From positions 806,001 to 870,000 of the forward strand of contig NZ_JAYSGI010000001.1 of assembly GCF_041912895.1 (NCBI RefSeq): DNA of 64,000 bases. Reading direction: 5' to 3'. The notes beneath the pieces were generated by a model, which had not been told where the DNA came from, ran no database searches, and worked only from the letters and a program-made list of their open reading frames with translations. Of this stretch, positions 1 through 13,643 are shown piece by piece (within the stretch, counting starts at the first letter, position 1; each line of letters begins with the position of its first letter). The position numbers were made by a program, and so were the translations under genes. This stretch comes from Pelagerythrobacter sp041912895 (GTDB taxonomy: Bacteria > Pseudomonadota > Alphaproteobacteria > Sphingomonadales > Sphingomonadaceae).

Positions 1-623
1 ACCAGATGCTCGATCGCGATGCGGTGAAGCCGGTCTATGGCGTCAATCTCGGCACCGTCGGCTTCCTGATGAATCGCCACCGCAAGGCCGGCAAGCTGAT
101 CGACAAGGTCAATCGCGCGCGCACCATCGGCATCGCTCCGCTGCGGATGGACGCGGTCGGTCAGGACGGGGCGACGACGACGTTCTGCGCGATCAACGAG
201 GTCTCGCTGCTGCGTGAGACGCGCCAGACGGCCAAGATCGAGGTTTCGGTCGACGACCGGGTGCGGATCGAGGAGCTGGTGTGCGACGGCGTGCTCGTCG
301 CGACTCCCGCGGGATCGACCGCCTACAACCTCTCGGCCAACGGCCCGATCCTGCCGCTCGATTCGAACCTCCTCGCGCTCACGCCGATCAGCCCGTTCCG
401 CCCGCGCCGCTGGCACGGCGCCATCCTGCCCGACCGCAGCCGCATCCAGCTGCGCGTGCGCGAACCGAACAAGCGCCCGGTGTCGGTCGTCGCCGATCAG
501 AAGGAACTGCGCGACGTGGCCGAAGTGACGCTGGAGATCGCCCGCGAATCGGAGCTGACGCTGCTGTTCGATCCGGGCCACGCGCTCGACGAGCGGATCG
601 TCGCCGAACAGTTCATCGCCTGA
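1..623 (+). CDS. nadK: NAD kinase, 5'-truncated by window edge
   Basis: ATP-dependent phosphorylation of NAD to NADP in the cytoplasm. The reading frame is open from the left edge (codon phase starts at base 3), so the N-terminus with the GGDG motif lies outside the window. Visible family hallmarks are the segment VYGVNLGTVGFL near the start, the GSTAYNLSANGPIL block in the middle and a C-terminal beta-rich part ending EQFIA. The ATG at base 6 is an internal Met, not the start. About 206 codons are present, consistent with most of a 250-260 residue enzyme. It is followed after about 90 bases by tRNA-Asn on the same strand. Confidence 0.93.
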   Translation, partial: QMLDRDAVKPVYGVNLGTVGFLMNRHRKAGKLIDKVNRARTIGIAPLRMDAVGQDGATTTFCAINEVSLLRETRQTAKIEVSVDDRVRIEELVCDGVLVATPAGSTAYNLSANGPILPLDSNLLALTPISPFRPRRWHGAILPDRSRIQLRVREPNKRPVSVVADQKELRDVAEVTLEIARESELTLLFDPGHALDERIVAEQFIA

Positions 624-714
624 TCGCCGATCGGCTGCGAATGCGCGCACGTCAGGCTTGCCAAACCCGAATGCCGCCCATATAGGCGCACCCCTGCCCG
701 CCGCCGGGGGCTGT

Positions 715-789
715 TCCCCGATAGCTCAGCGGTAGAGTAGGTGACTGTTAATCACTTGGCCGTTGGTTCGAATCCAACTCGGGGAGCCA
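715..789 (+). tRNA. tRNA-Asn (GTT)
   Basis: A 75-base cloverleaf including an encoded CCA. The acceptor stem TCCCCGA (715-721) pairs with TCGGGGA (779-785), the anticodon loop CTGTTAA (745-751) carries GTT at 747-749, and the T-arm contains GGTTCGAATCC. The discriminator base is G, as in bacterial tRNA-Asn. It is immediately followed by a bidirectional hairpin terminator that also serves convergent secA. Confidence 0.97.
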
Positions 790-805
790 CTCGGCGGCGG
801 GTATG

Positions 806-843
806 AAAAAGGGCGCGACGGGATTTCCCGCCGCGCCCTTTTC
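806..843. terminator. Bidirectional intrinsic terminator between tRNA-Asn and secA
   Basis: GGGCGCGACGGG (811-822) pairs almost perfectly with CCCGCCGCGCCC (827-838) around an ATTT loop. A run of A precedes it (806-810) and a run of T follows (839-842), so it reads as a hairpin plus U-tract on both strands. It sits between the end of tRNA-Asn (plus) and the secA stop (minus). Confidence 0.85.
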
Positions 844-864
844 GCATTCGGTGCCTGGCCCGGG

Positions 865-3609
<2,745 letters not shown>

Positions 3610-3701
3610 GGATGGGCCCTGTCAGGACTGGAAATGGATAGGCGCCGCCCGCGTGCGTCACGCACGGAGCGGCGAAGAAGGTCGGGAATGCGGGAACCTG
3701 C

Positions 3702-3974
3702 CTATTCGAAGGCGCGGTCGGGTCCGAACTGCACGGTCGGGATATAGATCACGACCGGCTTGCGTGGCCGGCACTCGCGCGCCGGATCGGCCTTGGCGGG
3801 AACCCGACCCTTGCGTGCGGCCGCATCACAACGCTGAGCCTTGCCCGGCTGAGTTTCGGTCGCACTGTCGCCGACCTGTGCGCTCAACGCCTGCGCATAG
3901 GCAGCACTCGCCGGCGTGCCGGCGGCGGCAAGTCCGGTGATGAGCGCAAGGCAGGCGAGAAGGCGGGTCAGCAT
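3702..3974 (-). CDS. Small exported hypothetical protein
   Basis: A 90-residue product with a clear signal peptide (MLTRLLACLALITGLAAAG followed by TPASAAYAQA, cleavage plausible after one of the Ala-X-Ala positions near residue 25-28). The mature part is short, basic, has two Cys (CDAAARKG, ECRPRK) and ends in VVIYIPTVQFGPDRAFE. I do not recognise a family. It starts at the ATG 3974-3972, divergent from argJ with an 87-base gap, and lies 92 bases upstream of secA on the same strand. The two Cys could form a disulfide in the periplasm (inference). Confidence 0.7.
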   Translation of the reverse strand: MLTRLLACLALITGLAAAGTPASAAYAQALSAQVGDSATETQPGKAQRCDAAARKGRVPAKADPARECRPRKPVVIYIPTVQFGPDRAFE

Positions 3975-4061
3975 CTCGGCGCAAGATAAGTGCTTTTCGT
4001 CGAATCGTCCACCTCGAAAGCCGCATTTACCCCCGCGGGCGCGGCGGCTAGTAGCCGCGGC

Positions 4062-5284
<1,223 letters not shown>

Positions 5285-5288
<4 letters not shown>

Positions 5289-6085
5289 GCGTGCTCGACC
5301 GCGAAATCCTCGCGCTGGTGCGGCGGGTAAGCGAGGAGGCGATCCTGCCGCTCTACCGCGTGCTCGACGATACGCAGATCGAGGCGAAAGCGCCGGGCGA
5401 CGTGGTGACGGTGGCCGACCGCGCCGCCGAAGCGATGCTGACCGAGGCGCTCGCCGCGTTCGAGCCCGCGCTGCCGGTCGTCGGCGAGGAGGCCGCCCAC
5501 GCCGATCCTTCCACGCAGAGCGCGCTGGCGGGCGACTGCTGGATCGTCGATCCGCTCGACGGCACGCGCAATTTCGCCCGCGGCGAGCCGCCGTTCGGCG
5601 TGCTGATCGCGCGCGCCGAGGGCGGCGTGGCGCGCTCGGGCTGGATCTACGATTGCTTGAGCGGCCGGTTCTGCGCCGCACACGAAGGCCAGGGCGCGTT
5701 TGTTGACGGCGAGCGGATCACGGCGCGCGGCACCGGCGAGACGCCGCCGCTCGCCGCGATCTCACTGGTGTTCATGGAAGAGGCGCGGCGCGAGGCGGTG
5801 AAGCGCCATGTCGCCCCGCATTACCGCCTGACCGACATCCCCTATTGCGCCGCCGAGCAGTACCCGCGCCTCGCGCTCGGCACGAACGACGTGTCGATCT
5901 TCGAGCGAACGCTGGCGTGGGACCACGCGGCGGGCGTGCTGTGGCTCAACGAAGCCGGTGGCAAGGCCGCGCGGCCCGATGGTTCCGCCTATCGGGTCGA
6001 CGAGTGGGACCGGCCCGGACTTCTAGGCGCGGCGAGCCCAGCGCTGTGGGATGACCTCGCCGCGCTCTACGCCAAGGGTCCTTAA
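5285..6085 (+). CDS. Inositol monophosphatase family phosphatase
   Basis: A 266-residue Mg-dependent, Li-sensitive-type sugar-phosphatase fold protein. The metal-binding motif IVDPLDGTRNFARG is at about residues 90-103, GEEAAHAD supplies the upstream acidic ligand, and the distal motif ERTLAWDHAAGVLWLNEAGG is near residue 210. The GTG start at 5285 overlaps the argJ stop by four bases, so it is translationally coupled. Family members act on inositol phosphates, histidinol phosphate or PAP, and sequence alone does not decide which. Pairing with argJ leaves an amino-acid role (HisN-like) open, but that is inference. Its TAA stop overlaps the convergent trxA stop within a shared TTAA. Confidence 0.9.
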
Positions 6086-6402
6086 AGCTCGCCTTCGAGC
6101 CAGCCCTTGAGCTGACCCTTCGGCGCGGCGCCGAGTTTCTGCGCGACAGGCTTGCCATCCTTGAACAGCACCATCAGCGGAATCGACTGCACGCCGATCT
6201 GGCCGGGGACGCCGGTGTTCTCCATGATGTCCATCTTGGCGATCGTCACCTTGTCGGCCAGCTCCTCGCTGATTTCCTCCAGCGCGGGCGCGATCATCTT
6301 GCACGGGCCGCACCAGTCGGCCCAGAAATCGACCAGCACGGGCTTCTCGCTGTCGAGGACATCGGACTGGAAGCTGGCATCGGTGACGTTGACGGTCGCC
6401 AT
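6082..6402 (-). CDS. trxA: Thioredoxin
   Basis: A 106-residue cytoplasmic thiol-disulfide oxidoreductase with the canonical WCGPCK active site (Cys31, Cys34), the DIMENTGVPGQIGVQSIP stretch with the cis-Pro, and normal full length. The ATG is preceded by an AGGAG-like site (AAGGAGAT) about 8 bases upstream. It lies at the end of the minus-strand run ahcY-divL-tsaE-amgK/murU-like-addB-addA, 47 bases after addA, and may be read from that operon or its own promoter. Confidence 0.97.
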   Translation of the reverse strand: MATVNVTDASFQSDVLDSEKPVLVDFWADWCGPCKMIAPALEEISEELADKVTIAKMDIMENTGVPGQIGVQSIPLMVLFKDGKPVAQKLGAAPKGQLKGWLEGEL

Positions 6403-6449
6403 GGAAAATCTCCTTGTTGTGTTGGGCTCTATTTAGGCTGTGGACGTGG

Positions 6450-9400
6450 TCACTCAACGGGCGGTGCGTCAAACCTTTCCTGCGCTGTGGACAAGGCGGC
6501 TTTCTGCGCGGCCAGAACTTCCGCCGGAATGGCGATCAGGCGCGGCGCCTGCGTGTAGAGAACCGCCGCTTCGATCGTGCGGCCCGGGTAGATTTCGGCC
6601 AGCGCGGCGGCATAGGCGGCCATCTGGCGCAGGGTGGATCGCGGCATCTGATCGAGCGATTGCGGCGGGCGGCGGGCGGTCTTGAAATCAACCACCGTCA
6701 CCCGCTCCGGCTCGACCAGCAACCGGTCCGCGGTGCCCGCCACGACCTGCCCGTCGACGATGGCCGCCAGCGGCACTTCGGCCAGCGCGCCCGGTGCGAA
6801 CACATGCGCGAAGGAGGGATCGGCCAGCACCGCGAGCGAGGATGACAGCACCTCGCCGCGCGCCTCGGGCGAAAGGCCCTGCCCCTGCCGCTCCAGCCAC
6901 GCACCGGCGATTTCCCCGCGCGCTTGCGGTGCCACGTCGGGCAAGCGTTCGAGCAGCCTGTGCGTCAGCGTGCCGCGCAGCGCCGCTTCGCGCAGCATCT
7001 CGGGCGGCAGCGGCGGATCGGCGCCGCTGTCCTCGCCCGCGGAGGACGGCGCAAGCGGGCGTGGCGGACGCGGCTCAGGGCCAATCGGCGTGGTCGCCCA
7101 TGCCGGGAGCGTTGGTGCCGCCGACGCCGCCTGTGGCTCGTCCACCGGCAGCTTCGGCGCACGCGAGCCGAGTTCCCACCGCGCACCCCACAGGTCGTCC
7201 GCCAGCCCGTCGCTTTCAAACAGCGGGGCGAGCCGGGCATACCAGCTATCGGCGTGCGGCACGCCCTTCTCGCGCGGGCCGAGCGAGCCGCCGATGAACA
7301 GCGCCTCTTCCGCTCGCGTCATCGCGACGTAGAGCAGCCGCCAGTGCTCGCGCATTTCCTCGGCCAGCGCGGCGGCGTGGGCATCGGCGATCGGGCCGAG
7401 CCGCTGGTCTTTTGAAAGGCCGGGAATCGGCACGCTGCGCCCAGCCTCTCCGCCCGGCACGTCCTCCGCCAGCGTCAGCGCGCCGCCGCCCGGCGGGGTG
7501 CCGGTGGCGTCGGCAAGGATCACGATCGGCGCCTGCAAGCCCTTCGATCCGTGCGCGGTCATCACCCGCACCAGATCGCCGCCCTCACCCGCCTCGCGCT
7601 TCAGTTCGCCCTCGCCCGCGTCGAACCACTGGATGAAGCCCTGCAGACTCGCCGGATGCGCGGCGGCATAGGCGTGCGCGGCGTTGAGCAATTCGTCGAT
7701 CGGGTCGTTCGCCTCGCGCCCCAACCGCGCGATCAGCTTGCGCCGCCCCTGCCACGGGCCGACCAGGATCCAGTGCAGCAACGCCTGCGGCAGTTCGAAA
7801 TCCGCCCGCGAGAGCAGCGCGCCGAACCGCTCGAGCGTTTCCGCCACCAGCGGCGCGCGCGACATGCGCAGGTGCGCCCACAGCCGCACGCCCTTCTCGC
7901 GATAGCCGTGTTCGAGCAAGTCGTCCTGGTTCCATCCGCCCAGCGGCGAAACGAGCAGGTTGGCGAGGTTGAGATCGTCGAACGGCTGCGCGGCGAAGCG
8001 CAGCGCTGCCATCAGGTCCTTCACGCCGAGCGGCGCGCCGAGCCGCAGGCGGTCCACCCCCGCCACCGGCACGCCCGCCGCGTGGAGTCGCGCGACGATC
8101 AGCCCGGCAAGCTCCTTGCGCTTCCTCACCAGCACCATCACGTCGCCCGGCCCGGCGTTGCGCGGTGTGCCCTTGGCGAGCGGGAAGCCCTCGTCCAGCC
8201 ATGCCTTCACCTGCCGCGCGATGCGGTCGGCCATCTGGCGGTCGTGGCGCGAGAGCCAGCCTTCCTCGCCCTCATCGTCCTCGCCCTCGGCCTCGCCCGA
8301 AACCGGATGCCACAGCGTGACGAGGCCGGGCCGCTCTTGCCCCAGATGCGCCTCCGGCTCCGTGCGCAGGCCGAGTTCCCCATGCCCCACCGCCGCGATC
8401 GCGCGATCGACGAAATCGAGCACCGGCTGCCCGGTGCGGAACGACTGGCCCAGCCCATATTCGCGCAAGCGGCGGGCGGGAGGCGCGCCGGGCGGCGGCA
8501 GATCGCCATCGGCCAGCGCGTCCATCGCCGCCTTCACCCGCTCGCGCGCGGCCTCGAAATTCTCCGGGCTGGTGCCCTGGAAGCGGAAGATTGCCTGCTT
8601 GTAGTCGCCCACCGTGAAGATCGTGCGCAGCTTGCCGTCGTGCGCGCCAGCGCCTGAGAAGAAATCGTCGATCAGCGCGAAGACGATCGCCCATTGCGCG
8701 GCGTTGGTGTCCTGCGCCTCGTCGATCAGCACGTGATCGAACCGGCGGTCCATCTTGTAGCGGACCCACGCCGCCATCTCCGACCGGCCGAGCAGTTCGG
8801 CGGCGCGGCGGATCTGGTCGTCGAAATCGACCAGCCCCTCGCGCGCCTTGGCCGCATCCCACAACAGCGCGAACTTGCGACCGAGCTCGAGCTGCGGCGC
8901 GATCCCCTCGGCCAGCGCGACGACGCCGAGAAATTCGCGAACCTTTCCGATGCAGGCGCCAGCGCGCTCGCTCGCCTCGGCGAAGGCGGGTTCGGCGTTC
9001 TTGGGCAGCTTGGGATTGCCGTTCTTGTAGAACAGCGCGTCGGCGAGCGCGTCGATGCCTCCGGCGCGCGCGGTCTCGTCGCCGCCGAGCCAAGCGCCGA
9101 TCGCCTCGACCGCGGCGCGGCCCATCTTGCCCTTCCACTCGCGATAGTCGGCGAGGCACTGGCGCAGCGCCGCGGTGTCGAACACCCCGTCGCCACACAG
9201 CGCCGCGGCGTCTTCCGCGCGCGCGTCGGCCTCCAGCCCCAGCAGGCGATTGACGCGCGGGCGCATCGGCGGCTGCCATGCGCCGGGGCCGAACCACAGC
9301 TCGCTCGCGCCCGCGCAGCGCATCAGCCAGGCGCGCACGCCGTCCGGCCCCTTGTCGCGGCTCAGCTGTCCGATCGCCTCCAGCGTCGCGCCATCACCGT

Positions 9401-9914
9401 CGCGCTCGGCGGCAAGCAGCATGTCGGCCAGCACCTCGCGCGAGAGCAGCTCGCGCTCGCGGTCTTCCATCGGGCGCGATCCGGGGACGATCCGCGCCTC
9501 TTCGGGGAACGTCGCGAGCAGCCACTGGGCAAAGGCATGGATCGTATCGATCCTGAGGCCCCCGCCCGGCGTGTCGAGCACGCTGGCGAACAGCGTGCGC
9601 GCGCGCGCCTGCGTAGCCGGATCGAACGGCGCGCCGATGGCCTTCAGCTCGCCCGCGAGCGCCGCCGCGTCCATCCGCACCCAGCGCGCGAGCACGTCGT
9701 TGACGCGCACCGCCATTTCCGCCGCACCCGCCTTGGTGAAGGTCAGGCACAGGATCTGCGAGGGATCGGTATCGGGCTGGAGCAGCAGGCGCAGCACGCG
9801 CGCGGAGAGGACCTGCGTTTTGCCCGTGCCCGCCGAGGCGGACAGCCACACGCTCTCTTGCGGATCGACCGCGTCGCGCTGGCTGCCGGCGAGCGGATAA
9901 ACCTTGCCGCTCAT
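6450..9914 (-). CDS. addA: Double-strand break repair helicase-nuclease AddA
   Basis: A 1154-residue UvrD/Rep superfamily 1 helicase with a C-terminal RecB-type nuclease. Walker A ASAGTGKT is at residues 26-33, LTFTKAGAAEMAVRV follows, then the DEAQDTNAAQW Walker B motif, the MTAHGSKGLQAPIVILAD block, and near the C-terminus the nuclease signature VTVVDFKTARRPP. With AddB it processes double-strand ends for RecA loading at Chi-like sites. Its ATG overlaps the addB stop by four bases (ATGA), so the two subunits are coupled. Confidence 0.96.
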   Translation of the reverse strand: MSGKVYPLAGSQRDAVDPQESVWLSASAGTGKTQVLSARVLRLLLQPDTDPSQILCLTFTKAGAAEMAVRVNDVLARWVRMDAAALAGELKAIGAPFDPATQARARTLFASVLDTPGGGLRIDTIHAFAQWLLATFPEEARIVPGSRPMEDRERELLSREVLADMLLAAERDGDGATLEAIGQLSRDKGPDGVRAWLMRCAGASELWFGPGAWQPPMRPRVNRLLGLEADARAEDAAALCGDGVFDTAALRQCLADYREWKGKMGRAAVEAIGAWLGGDETARAGGIDALADALFYKNGNPKLPKNAEPAFAEASERAGACIGKVREFLGVVALAEGIAPQLELGRKFALLWDAAKAREGLVDFDDQIRRAAELLGRSEMAAWVRYKMDRRFDHVLIDEAQDTNAAQWAIVFALIDDFFSGAGAHDGKLRTIFTVGDYKQAIFRFQGTSPENFEAARERVKAAMDALADGDLPPPGAPPARRLREYGLGQSFRTGQPVLDFVDRAIAAVGHGELGLRTEPEAHLGQERPGLVTLWHPVSGEAEGEDDEGEEGWLSRHDRQMADRIARQVKAWLDEGFPLAKGTPRNAGPGDVMVLVRKRKELAGLIVARLHAAGVPVAGVDRLRLGAPLGVKDLMAALRFAAQPFDDLNLANLLVSPLGGWNQDDLLEHGYREKGVRLWAHLRMSRAPLVAETLERFGALLSRADFELPQALLHWILVGPWQGRRKLIARLGREANDPIDELLNAAHAYAAAHPASLQGFIQWFDAGEGELKREAGEGGDLVRVMTAHGSKGLQAPIVILADATGTPPGGGALTLAEDVPGGEAGRSVPIPGLSKDQRLGPIADAHAAALAEEMREHWRLLYVAMTRAEEALFIGGSLGPREKGVPHADSWYARLAPLFESDGLADDLWGARWELGSRAPKLPVDEPQAASAAPTLPAWATTPIGPEPRPPRPLAPSSAGEDSGADPPLPPEMLREAALRGTLTHRLLERLPDVAPQARGEIAGAWLERQGQGLSPEARGEVLSSSLAVLADPSFAHVFAPGALAEVPLAAIVDGQVVAGTADRLLVEPERVTVVDFKTARRPPQSLDQMPRSTLRQMAAYAAALAEIYPGRTIEAAVLYTQAPRLIAIPAEVLAAQKAALSTAQERFDAPPVE

Positions 9915-12900
9915 GCGCCACCCTCATCGTCGTCGAGCCGCGCCTGCCATTCGTCGAGCCGCATCAACTGGTCGTAATCCGCATAGCCCGGATAGTCGGG
10001 GTTCAGCCGCGCGGTGAACGGCTTGTCGCCTTTGATGTAATCGCCGATCGCTTCGCGCAGCTTCGTTTCGGTCAGCGGCATGAACCGCTCGGGCTCGATG
10101 CCGGAACGCTTGCTGCCGATCTTCAGCGGGGTTTCGACATAGCCGAAGCCGCCGTCACGGTTCTTGGCAAGCGACCAGTATTCGAACGCCGCGGGTTCAC
10201 CCGCCACGCCGTCGATCCCGCCGCGCTGCGCCATCATCCCAATCAGCCCGAGCTGGAGCGCGAAGCCCTGTTCGACCATCGCCCAGCCGGGCGGCTTGCC
10301 GGTCTTGTAATCGACGATCACGAGTTCGCCGCCGGGCAGCCGGTCGATCCGGTCGGCGCGGCCGTGGATGCGCACGCCGTCGATCTCCATCGCGCCCTTC
10401 GCCTCGACCGCGATCGCCGCGCGCTCCGGCTCGGCGGCGATCGCCTCCTCGACCCATTCGAGCGCCGCCATCAGGCGCGGACGCCACAGCCCGCGCATCA
10501 GCGGGTGCATGTTCATTTCGGTCAGCACCGTCTCGGCGATCGGCGCGAGGGCAGCGGTAGGGTTGTCTTCGCGCGCCTCGTGCCACGTCTCGAGTATCTT
10601 GTGTGCCGCTGTGCCCTGCCATGCGGCGGAGGGCTCGGCGTCGAGCGCGTCGAGGCTGCGTAGGCCGAGGATCGCCCCGGCGTAGAACTGATATGGGTCA
10701 CCGAGCAGGCGGTCGAGCGCGGTCACCGCGATCGGCACGTCGCGCTGCGCGGCGCTCGGGCGCGGCGCGGGGCGCGGATAGGCGGACGGCTCGCCCGGCG
10801 TGGCGTCGAGCGCGCGCGCCAGTTCGACCGCCGCGGTCTCGCGATGCGTTTCGAGCAGCTTCTCGCCCAGCAGCGCCTTGACCCGCAGCAGGAAGCGCGA
10901 GGGGATCGCCGGGCCGCCCTCGTCGCGCGCCGCGCGGCTGAGCACGACCTCTGGCGCACCGAGCGCTCCCGCGAGATCGTGCGCCGACAGCCCGATGCGG
11001 AAGTCCGCGCCGGGCACGCCCAGCGCGCGCATCACCGGCGGCGCGAGCAGCGGATCGGGCGCGGGGCGCGGCGGCCAGCTACCTTCGTTCAACCCGCCGC
11101 AGATCACCAGGTCGGCCCGGCCCATGCGCGATTCGAGCAAGCCGTAGATCGCCACGCGCGGGTGCCCGCCATAAGGGGGCCTAACCGCGACGCGCTCCAT
11201 CGCCTCGCGCAGCACGGCGGGTAGGTCGGCGGGCGCGAGGTCGAGCGCCGTATCGCGCGCATGGAGCCGCAAGTCGTCGACGAAAGCGGAGAGCGCTCGC
11301 CCGTCCTCGCGCGCCCACAGATGTTCGCCGCACAGCGCCTCGCCCGCCGCTGCCAGCGAATCGACCTGTTCGCCGAACGGCCGCTCGTCGCCGCCCATCA
11401 GCAACGGGGCGAGGATGCTTTCGACCGTATCCCACCAGTCACCGATTCCGCGCGCCTTGCTCTCGGCGACAACCGCCCGCAGCGGCCCCAAGCCGGGCGC
11501 CGGGCGCGGGCCGCGCAGCGCGAGTTCCAGCGCGCGCGCATGGTCGAGCCAGTCGGCACGGCCGAGCGGTTCGCCCGCCAGCGGATGTTCGAGCAGCGCG
11601 AGCAGCGCGACCGGCGCGGCATCCTCGGCCGCGACCTCCGCCAGCAATAGCAAGAGCCGTCCTGCCGCCGTCTGCGACAGCGGTCGCCCCGCCGAATCAT
11701 CCGCCTCGATATTCCACCGCCGCAGATGCGCCGCGACCCGCGCCGCGAGCCCGCGATCGGGCGTGACGACCGCCACGCGCTTCTCAGGTGTTTCGAGCGC
11801 CTGCCGCACCAGCAAGCCGATCGCCTGCGCCTCCTCTTCCGGGTTGGCGCTTTCCATGATCCGCACGCCCGCCAGTCGGCGCTTCTCGGGCGGCAGGTCG
11901 ACCCAGCCGGTGCTCGCCTGCGGGGGCAGGAACAGGCTGGAGATCGCATGGCTGCGTTCGGGCTCGGCCGCGCCGATCCCGCGCCGGTGCCACGGCTTCA
12001 CCTCGCCCCGCGCCACGCCCATGCGATTCAGCAGCAGCTTAAGATGGTATTGCGGATGGGTGACGGCATCGCCGCGCGCGAAGGCGGTATCGGCAGGATC
12101 GCCGCCGATCCCGGCACGGCCCAGTTCGTCCCATACCGCATCGTCCAGCGCGAGGTCGAAATCGGGCAGCACGACCGCGCCATTGGGCAGGTCGGCCACG
12201 ACGCGCAGCAGGCGGGCGAGTTCGGGCGCGGCGCTGGTGACGCCCGCCGCGACGATCGGGGTCGCGGGCGGATCGGCGCGCCAGTGCTTCGCGGCGCGCG
12301 CGAACAGCAGGTTCCGCCGGGCGGCAGCGTCAACCATGCCGAGCGCTTCCAGTTCGGCGCGCCACATCGCCTGGACGGTGTAGAACAGCCTGGTGTTGTC
12401 GCTCCAGTGCGTTGCGACTTCGGCCAGCGCCTGCATCACCGGTTCTTCCCACAGCGCATCAGGCGCGACGCCTTCGACCAGCAGGCGGTCCATCGTCTGG
12501 CCGATCTCGTGCGCCAGCCGCAGCCGCCCGGCGGCGGTGGGGCGCGGATCGCGCCCGAGCGCGGCCATCGCCTGGTCGAGCAGGCTCGCCAGCGTCAGCC
12601 AGCGGCGCGTCGGCTCCACAGCGGGAGGAATGTCGCTCGCCCCCAACGGATCGAGCAGCGCGCCCAGCGTCTCGTCGAGGTCGAGGTCGCCGACCACCGT
12701 CATGCGCGGCATCAGCATTCCAGCCTGCGCTTCCGCCCCGAAGTGGCGGATGAACGCCTCGGTCACCGTGCGCACCGCGCGGGTGCTCGGCAGCAGCAAA
12801 GTCAGGCGCGCGAGGCCGATCTCGGGTTCGGCGTAGCGCGGCGCCAGCCCCGCCACCAGCGCATCGGCGAAGCCGCGATGCGCGGCGATCGAATAGACGC

Positions 12901-12922
12901 TTGGACCGGGCCGCTCAGCCAC
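9911..12922 (-). CDS. addB: Double-strand break repair protein AddB
   Basis: A 1003-residue partner of AddA. It has a degenerate helicase-like N-terminal half (LTLLLPSTRAVRTV in place of a canonical Walker A, typical for alphaproteobacterial AddB) and a C-terminal nuclease domain with GRADRIDRLPGGELVIVDYKTGKPPGW. It begins MAERPGPSVYSIAAHRGFADAL, overlapping the end of the upstream nucleotidyltransferase gene by eight bases. addB-addA adjacency is the usual alphaproteobacterial arrangement. Confidence 0.94.
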   Translation of the reverse strand: MAERPGPSVYSIAAHRGFADALVAGLAPRYAEPEIGLARLTLLLPSTRAVRTVTEAFIRHFGAEAQAGMLMPRMTVVGDLDLDETLGALLDPLGASDIPPAVEPTRRWLTLASLLDQAMAALGRDPRPTAAGRLRLAHEIGQTMDRLLVEGVAPDALWEEPVMQALAEVATHWSDNTRLFYTVQAMWRAELEALGMVDAAARRNLLFARAAKHWRADPPATPIVAAGVTSAAPELARLLRVVADLPNGAVVLPDFDLALDDAVWDELGRAGIGGDPADTAFARGDAVTHPQYHLKLLLNRMGVARGEVKPWHRRGIGAAEPERSHAISSLFLPPQASTGWVDLPPEKRRLAGVRIMESANPEEEAQAIGLLVRQALETPEKRVAVVTPDRGLAARVAAHLRRWNIEADDSAGRPLSQTAAGRLLLLLAEVAAEDAAPVALLALLEHPLAGEPLGRADWLDHARALELALRGPRPAPGLGPLRAVVAESKARGIGDWWDTVESILAPLLMGGDERPFGEQVDSLAAAGEALCGEHLWAREDGRALSAFVDDLRLHARDTALDLAPADLPAVLREAMERVAVRPPYGGHPRVAIYGLLESRMGRADLVICGGLNEGSWPPRPAPDPLLAPPVMRALGVPGADFRIGLSAHDLAGALGAPEVVLSRAARDEGGPAIPSRFLLRVKALLGEKLLETHRETAAVELARALDATPGEPSAYPRPAPRPSAAQRDVPIAVTALDRLLGDPYQFYAGAILGLRSLDALDAEPSAAWQGTAAHKILETWHEAREDNPTAALAPIAETVLTEMNMHPLMRGLWRPRLMAALEWVEEAIAAEPERAAIAVEAKGAMEIDGVRIHGRADRIDRLPGGELVIVDYKTGKPPGWAMVEQGFALQLGLIGMMAQRGGIDGVAGEPAAFEYWSLAKNRDGGFGYVETPLKIGSKRSGIEPERFMPLTETKLREAIGDYIKGDKPFTARLNPDYPGYADYDQLMRLDEWQARLDDDEGGA

Positions 12923-13643
12923 TTTTCAGCGCTTCTTCAGTCGGCGCGATCGCCTGCGGCGTGCCGACCTCGAACCATTGCCCGGTGAAGTTCGCACCAT
13001 AAAGCCGCCCTTCGGCGATCGCGCGTTCCCACAGCACCATCGTGCCGAACGGCCCCTCCGGGGCATCGCGCAGCAGGCGGTGCGAGACGAGTTGGATGCC
13101 GGTGTAGATGAACGGCGCGACACGGCCCGGCAGCCGCCGCTTCAGCCGCCCCACCGGGTCCATGTGGAAATCGCCCTGCCCGCGAAAGTTGCTCGCCCGC
13201 GCGTGCGGCACGACGAGCAGCAGCGCGTCCATCGCGTCGGCGTCCCAGCGTGCCGAGAGGTCCGCGAAGGCGTCACGCGGCCCGTCCAGCCAGATGTTGT
13301 CGGCGTTGAGGCAGAAGAACGGGTCGGGCAGTTGCGGCAGCGCCTTCACCATCCCACCGCCCGTCTCCAGCAGGAGGTCGCGCTCGTCTGAGATAGCGAC
13401 TGCCGGGGCCTTGCGCTCTTTCAGATGCGCTTCCAGCGTGTCGGCGTAATAGTGGACGTTGACCACCGCCTTCGCCACGCCCGCCTCCGCCAGCCGGTCG
13501 AGCGCGTGGTCGATCAGCGGCTTGCCCGCGACGCGCACCATCGGCTTGGGCTGGCTGGCGGTGAGCGGCCGCATCCGCTTCCCCAGCCCGGCCGCCATGA
13601 TCATCGCGGTGTCGGAGGCGAGCCCAGCACTTTCGGACGTCAC
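12915..13643 (-). CDS. Nucleotidyltransferase, MurU-like (MurNAc-1-P uridylyltransferase candidate)
   Basis: A 242-residue sugar-phosphate nucleotidyltransferase with the activation motif AAGLGKRMRPLT at residues 17-28 and KPMVRVAGKPLIDHALDRL after it. It starts at a GTG (13643-13641) overlapping the stop of the upstream kinase gene (GTGA). In bacteria with the AmgK-MurU recycling route, an anomeric MurNAc kinase and an alpha-MurNAc-1-P uridylyltransferase are encoded side by side. This gene and its upstream neighbour match that arrangement, so UDP-MurNAc salvage is the best guess. Substrate specificity cannot be read from the sequence; a generic mannose/glucose-1-P nucleotidyltransferase is the alternative. 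Confidence 0.85.
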   Translation of the reverse strand: MTSESAGLASDTAMIMAAGLGKRMRPLTASQPKPMVRVAGKPLIDHALDRLAEAGVAKAVVNVHYYADTLEAHLKERKAPAVAISDERDLLLETGGGMVKALPQLPDPFFCLNADNIWLDGPRDAFADLSARWDADAMDALLLVVPHARASNFRGQGDFHMDPVGRLKRRLPGRVAPFIYTGIQLVSHRLLRDAPEGPFGTMVLWERAIAEGRLYGANFTGQWFEVGTPQAIAPTEEALKSG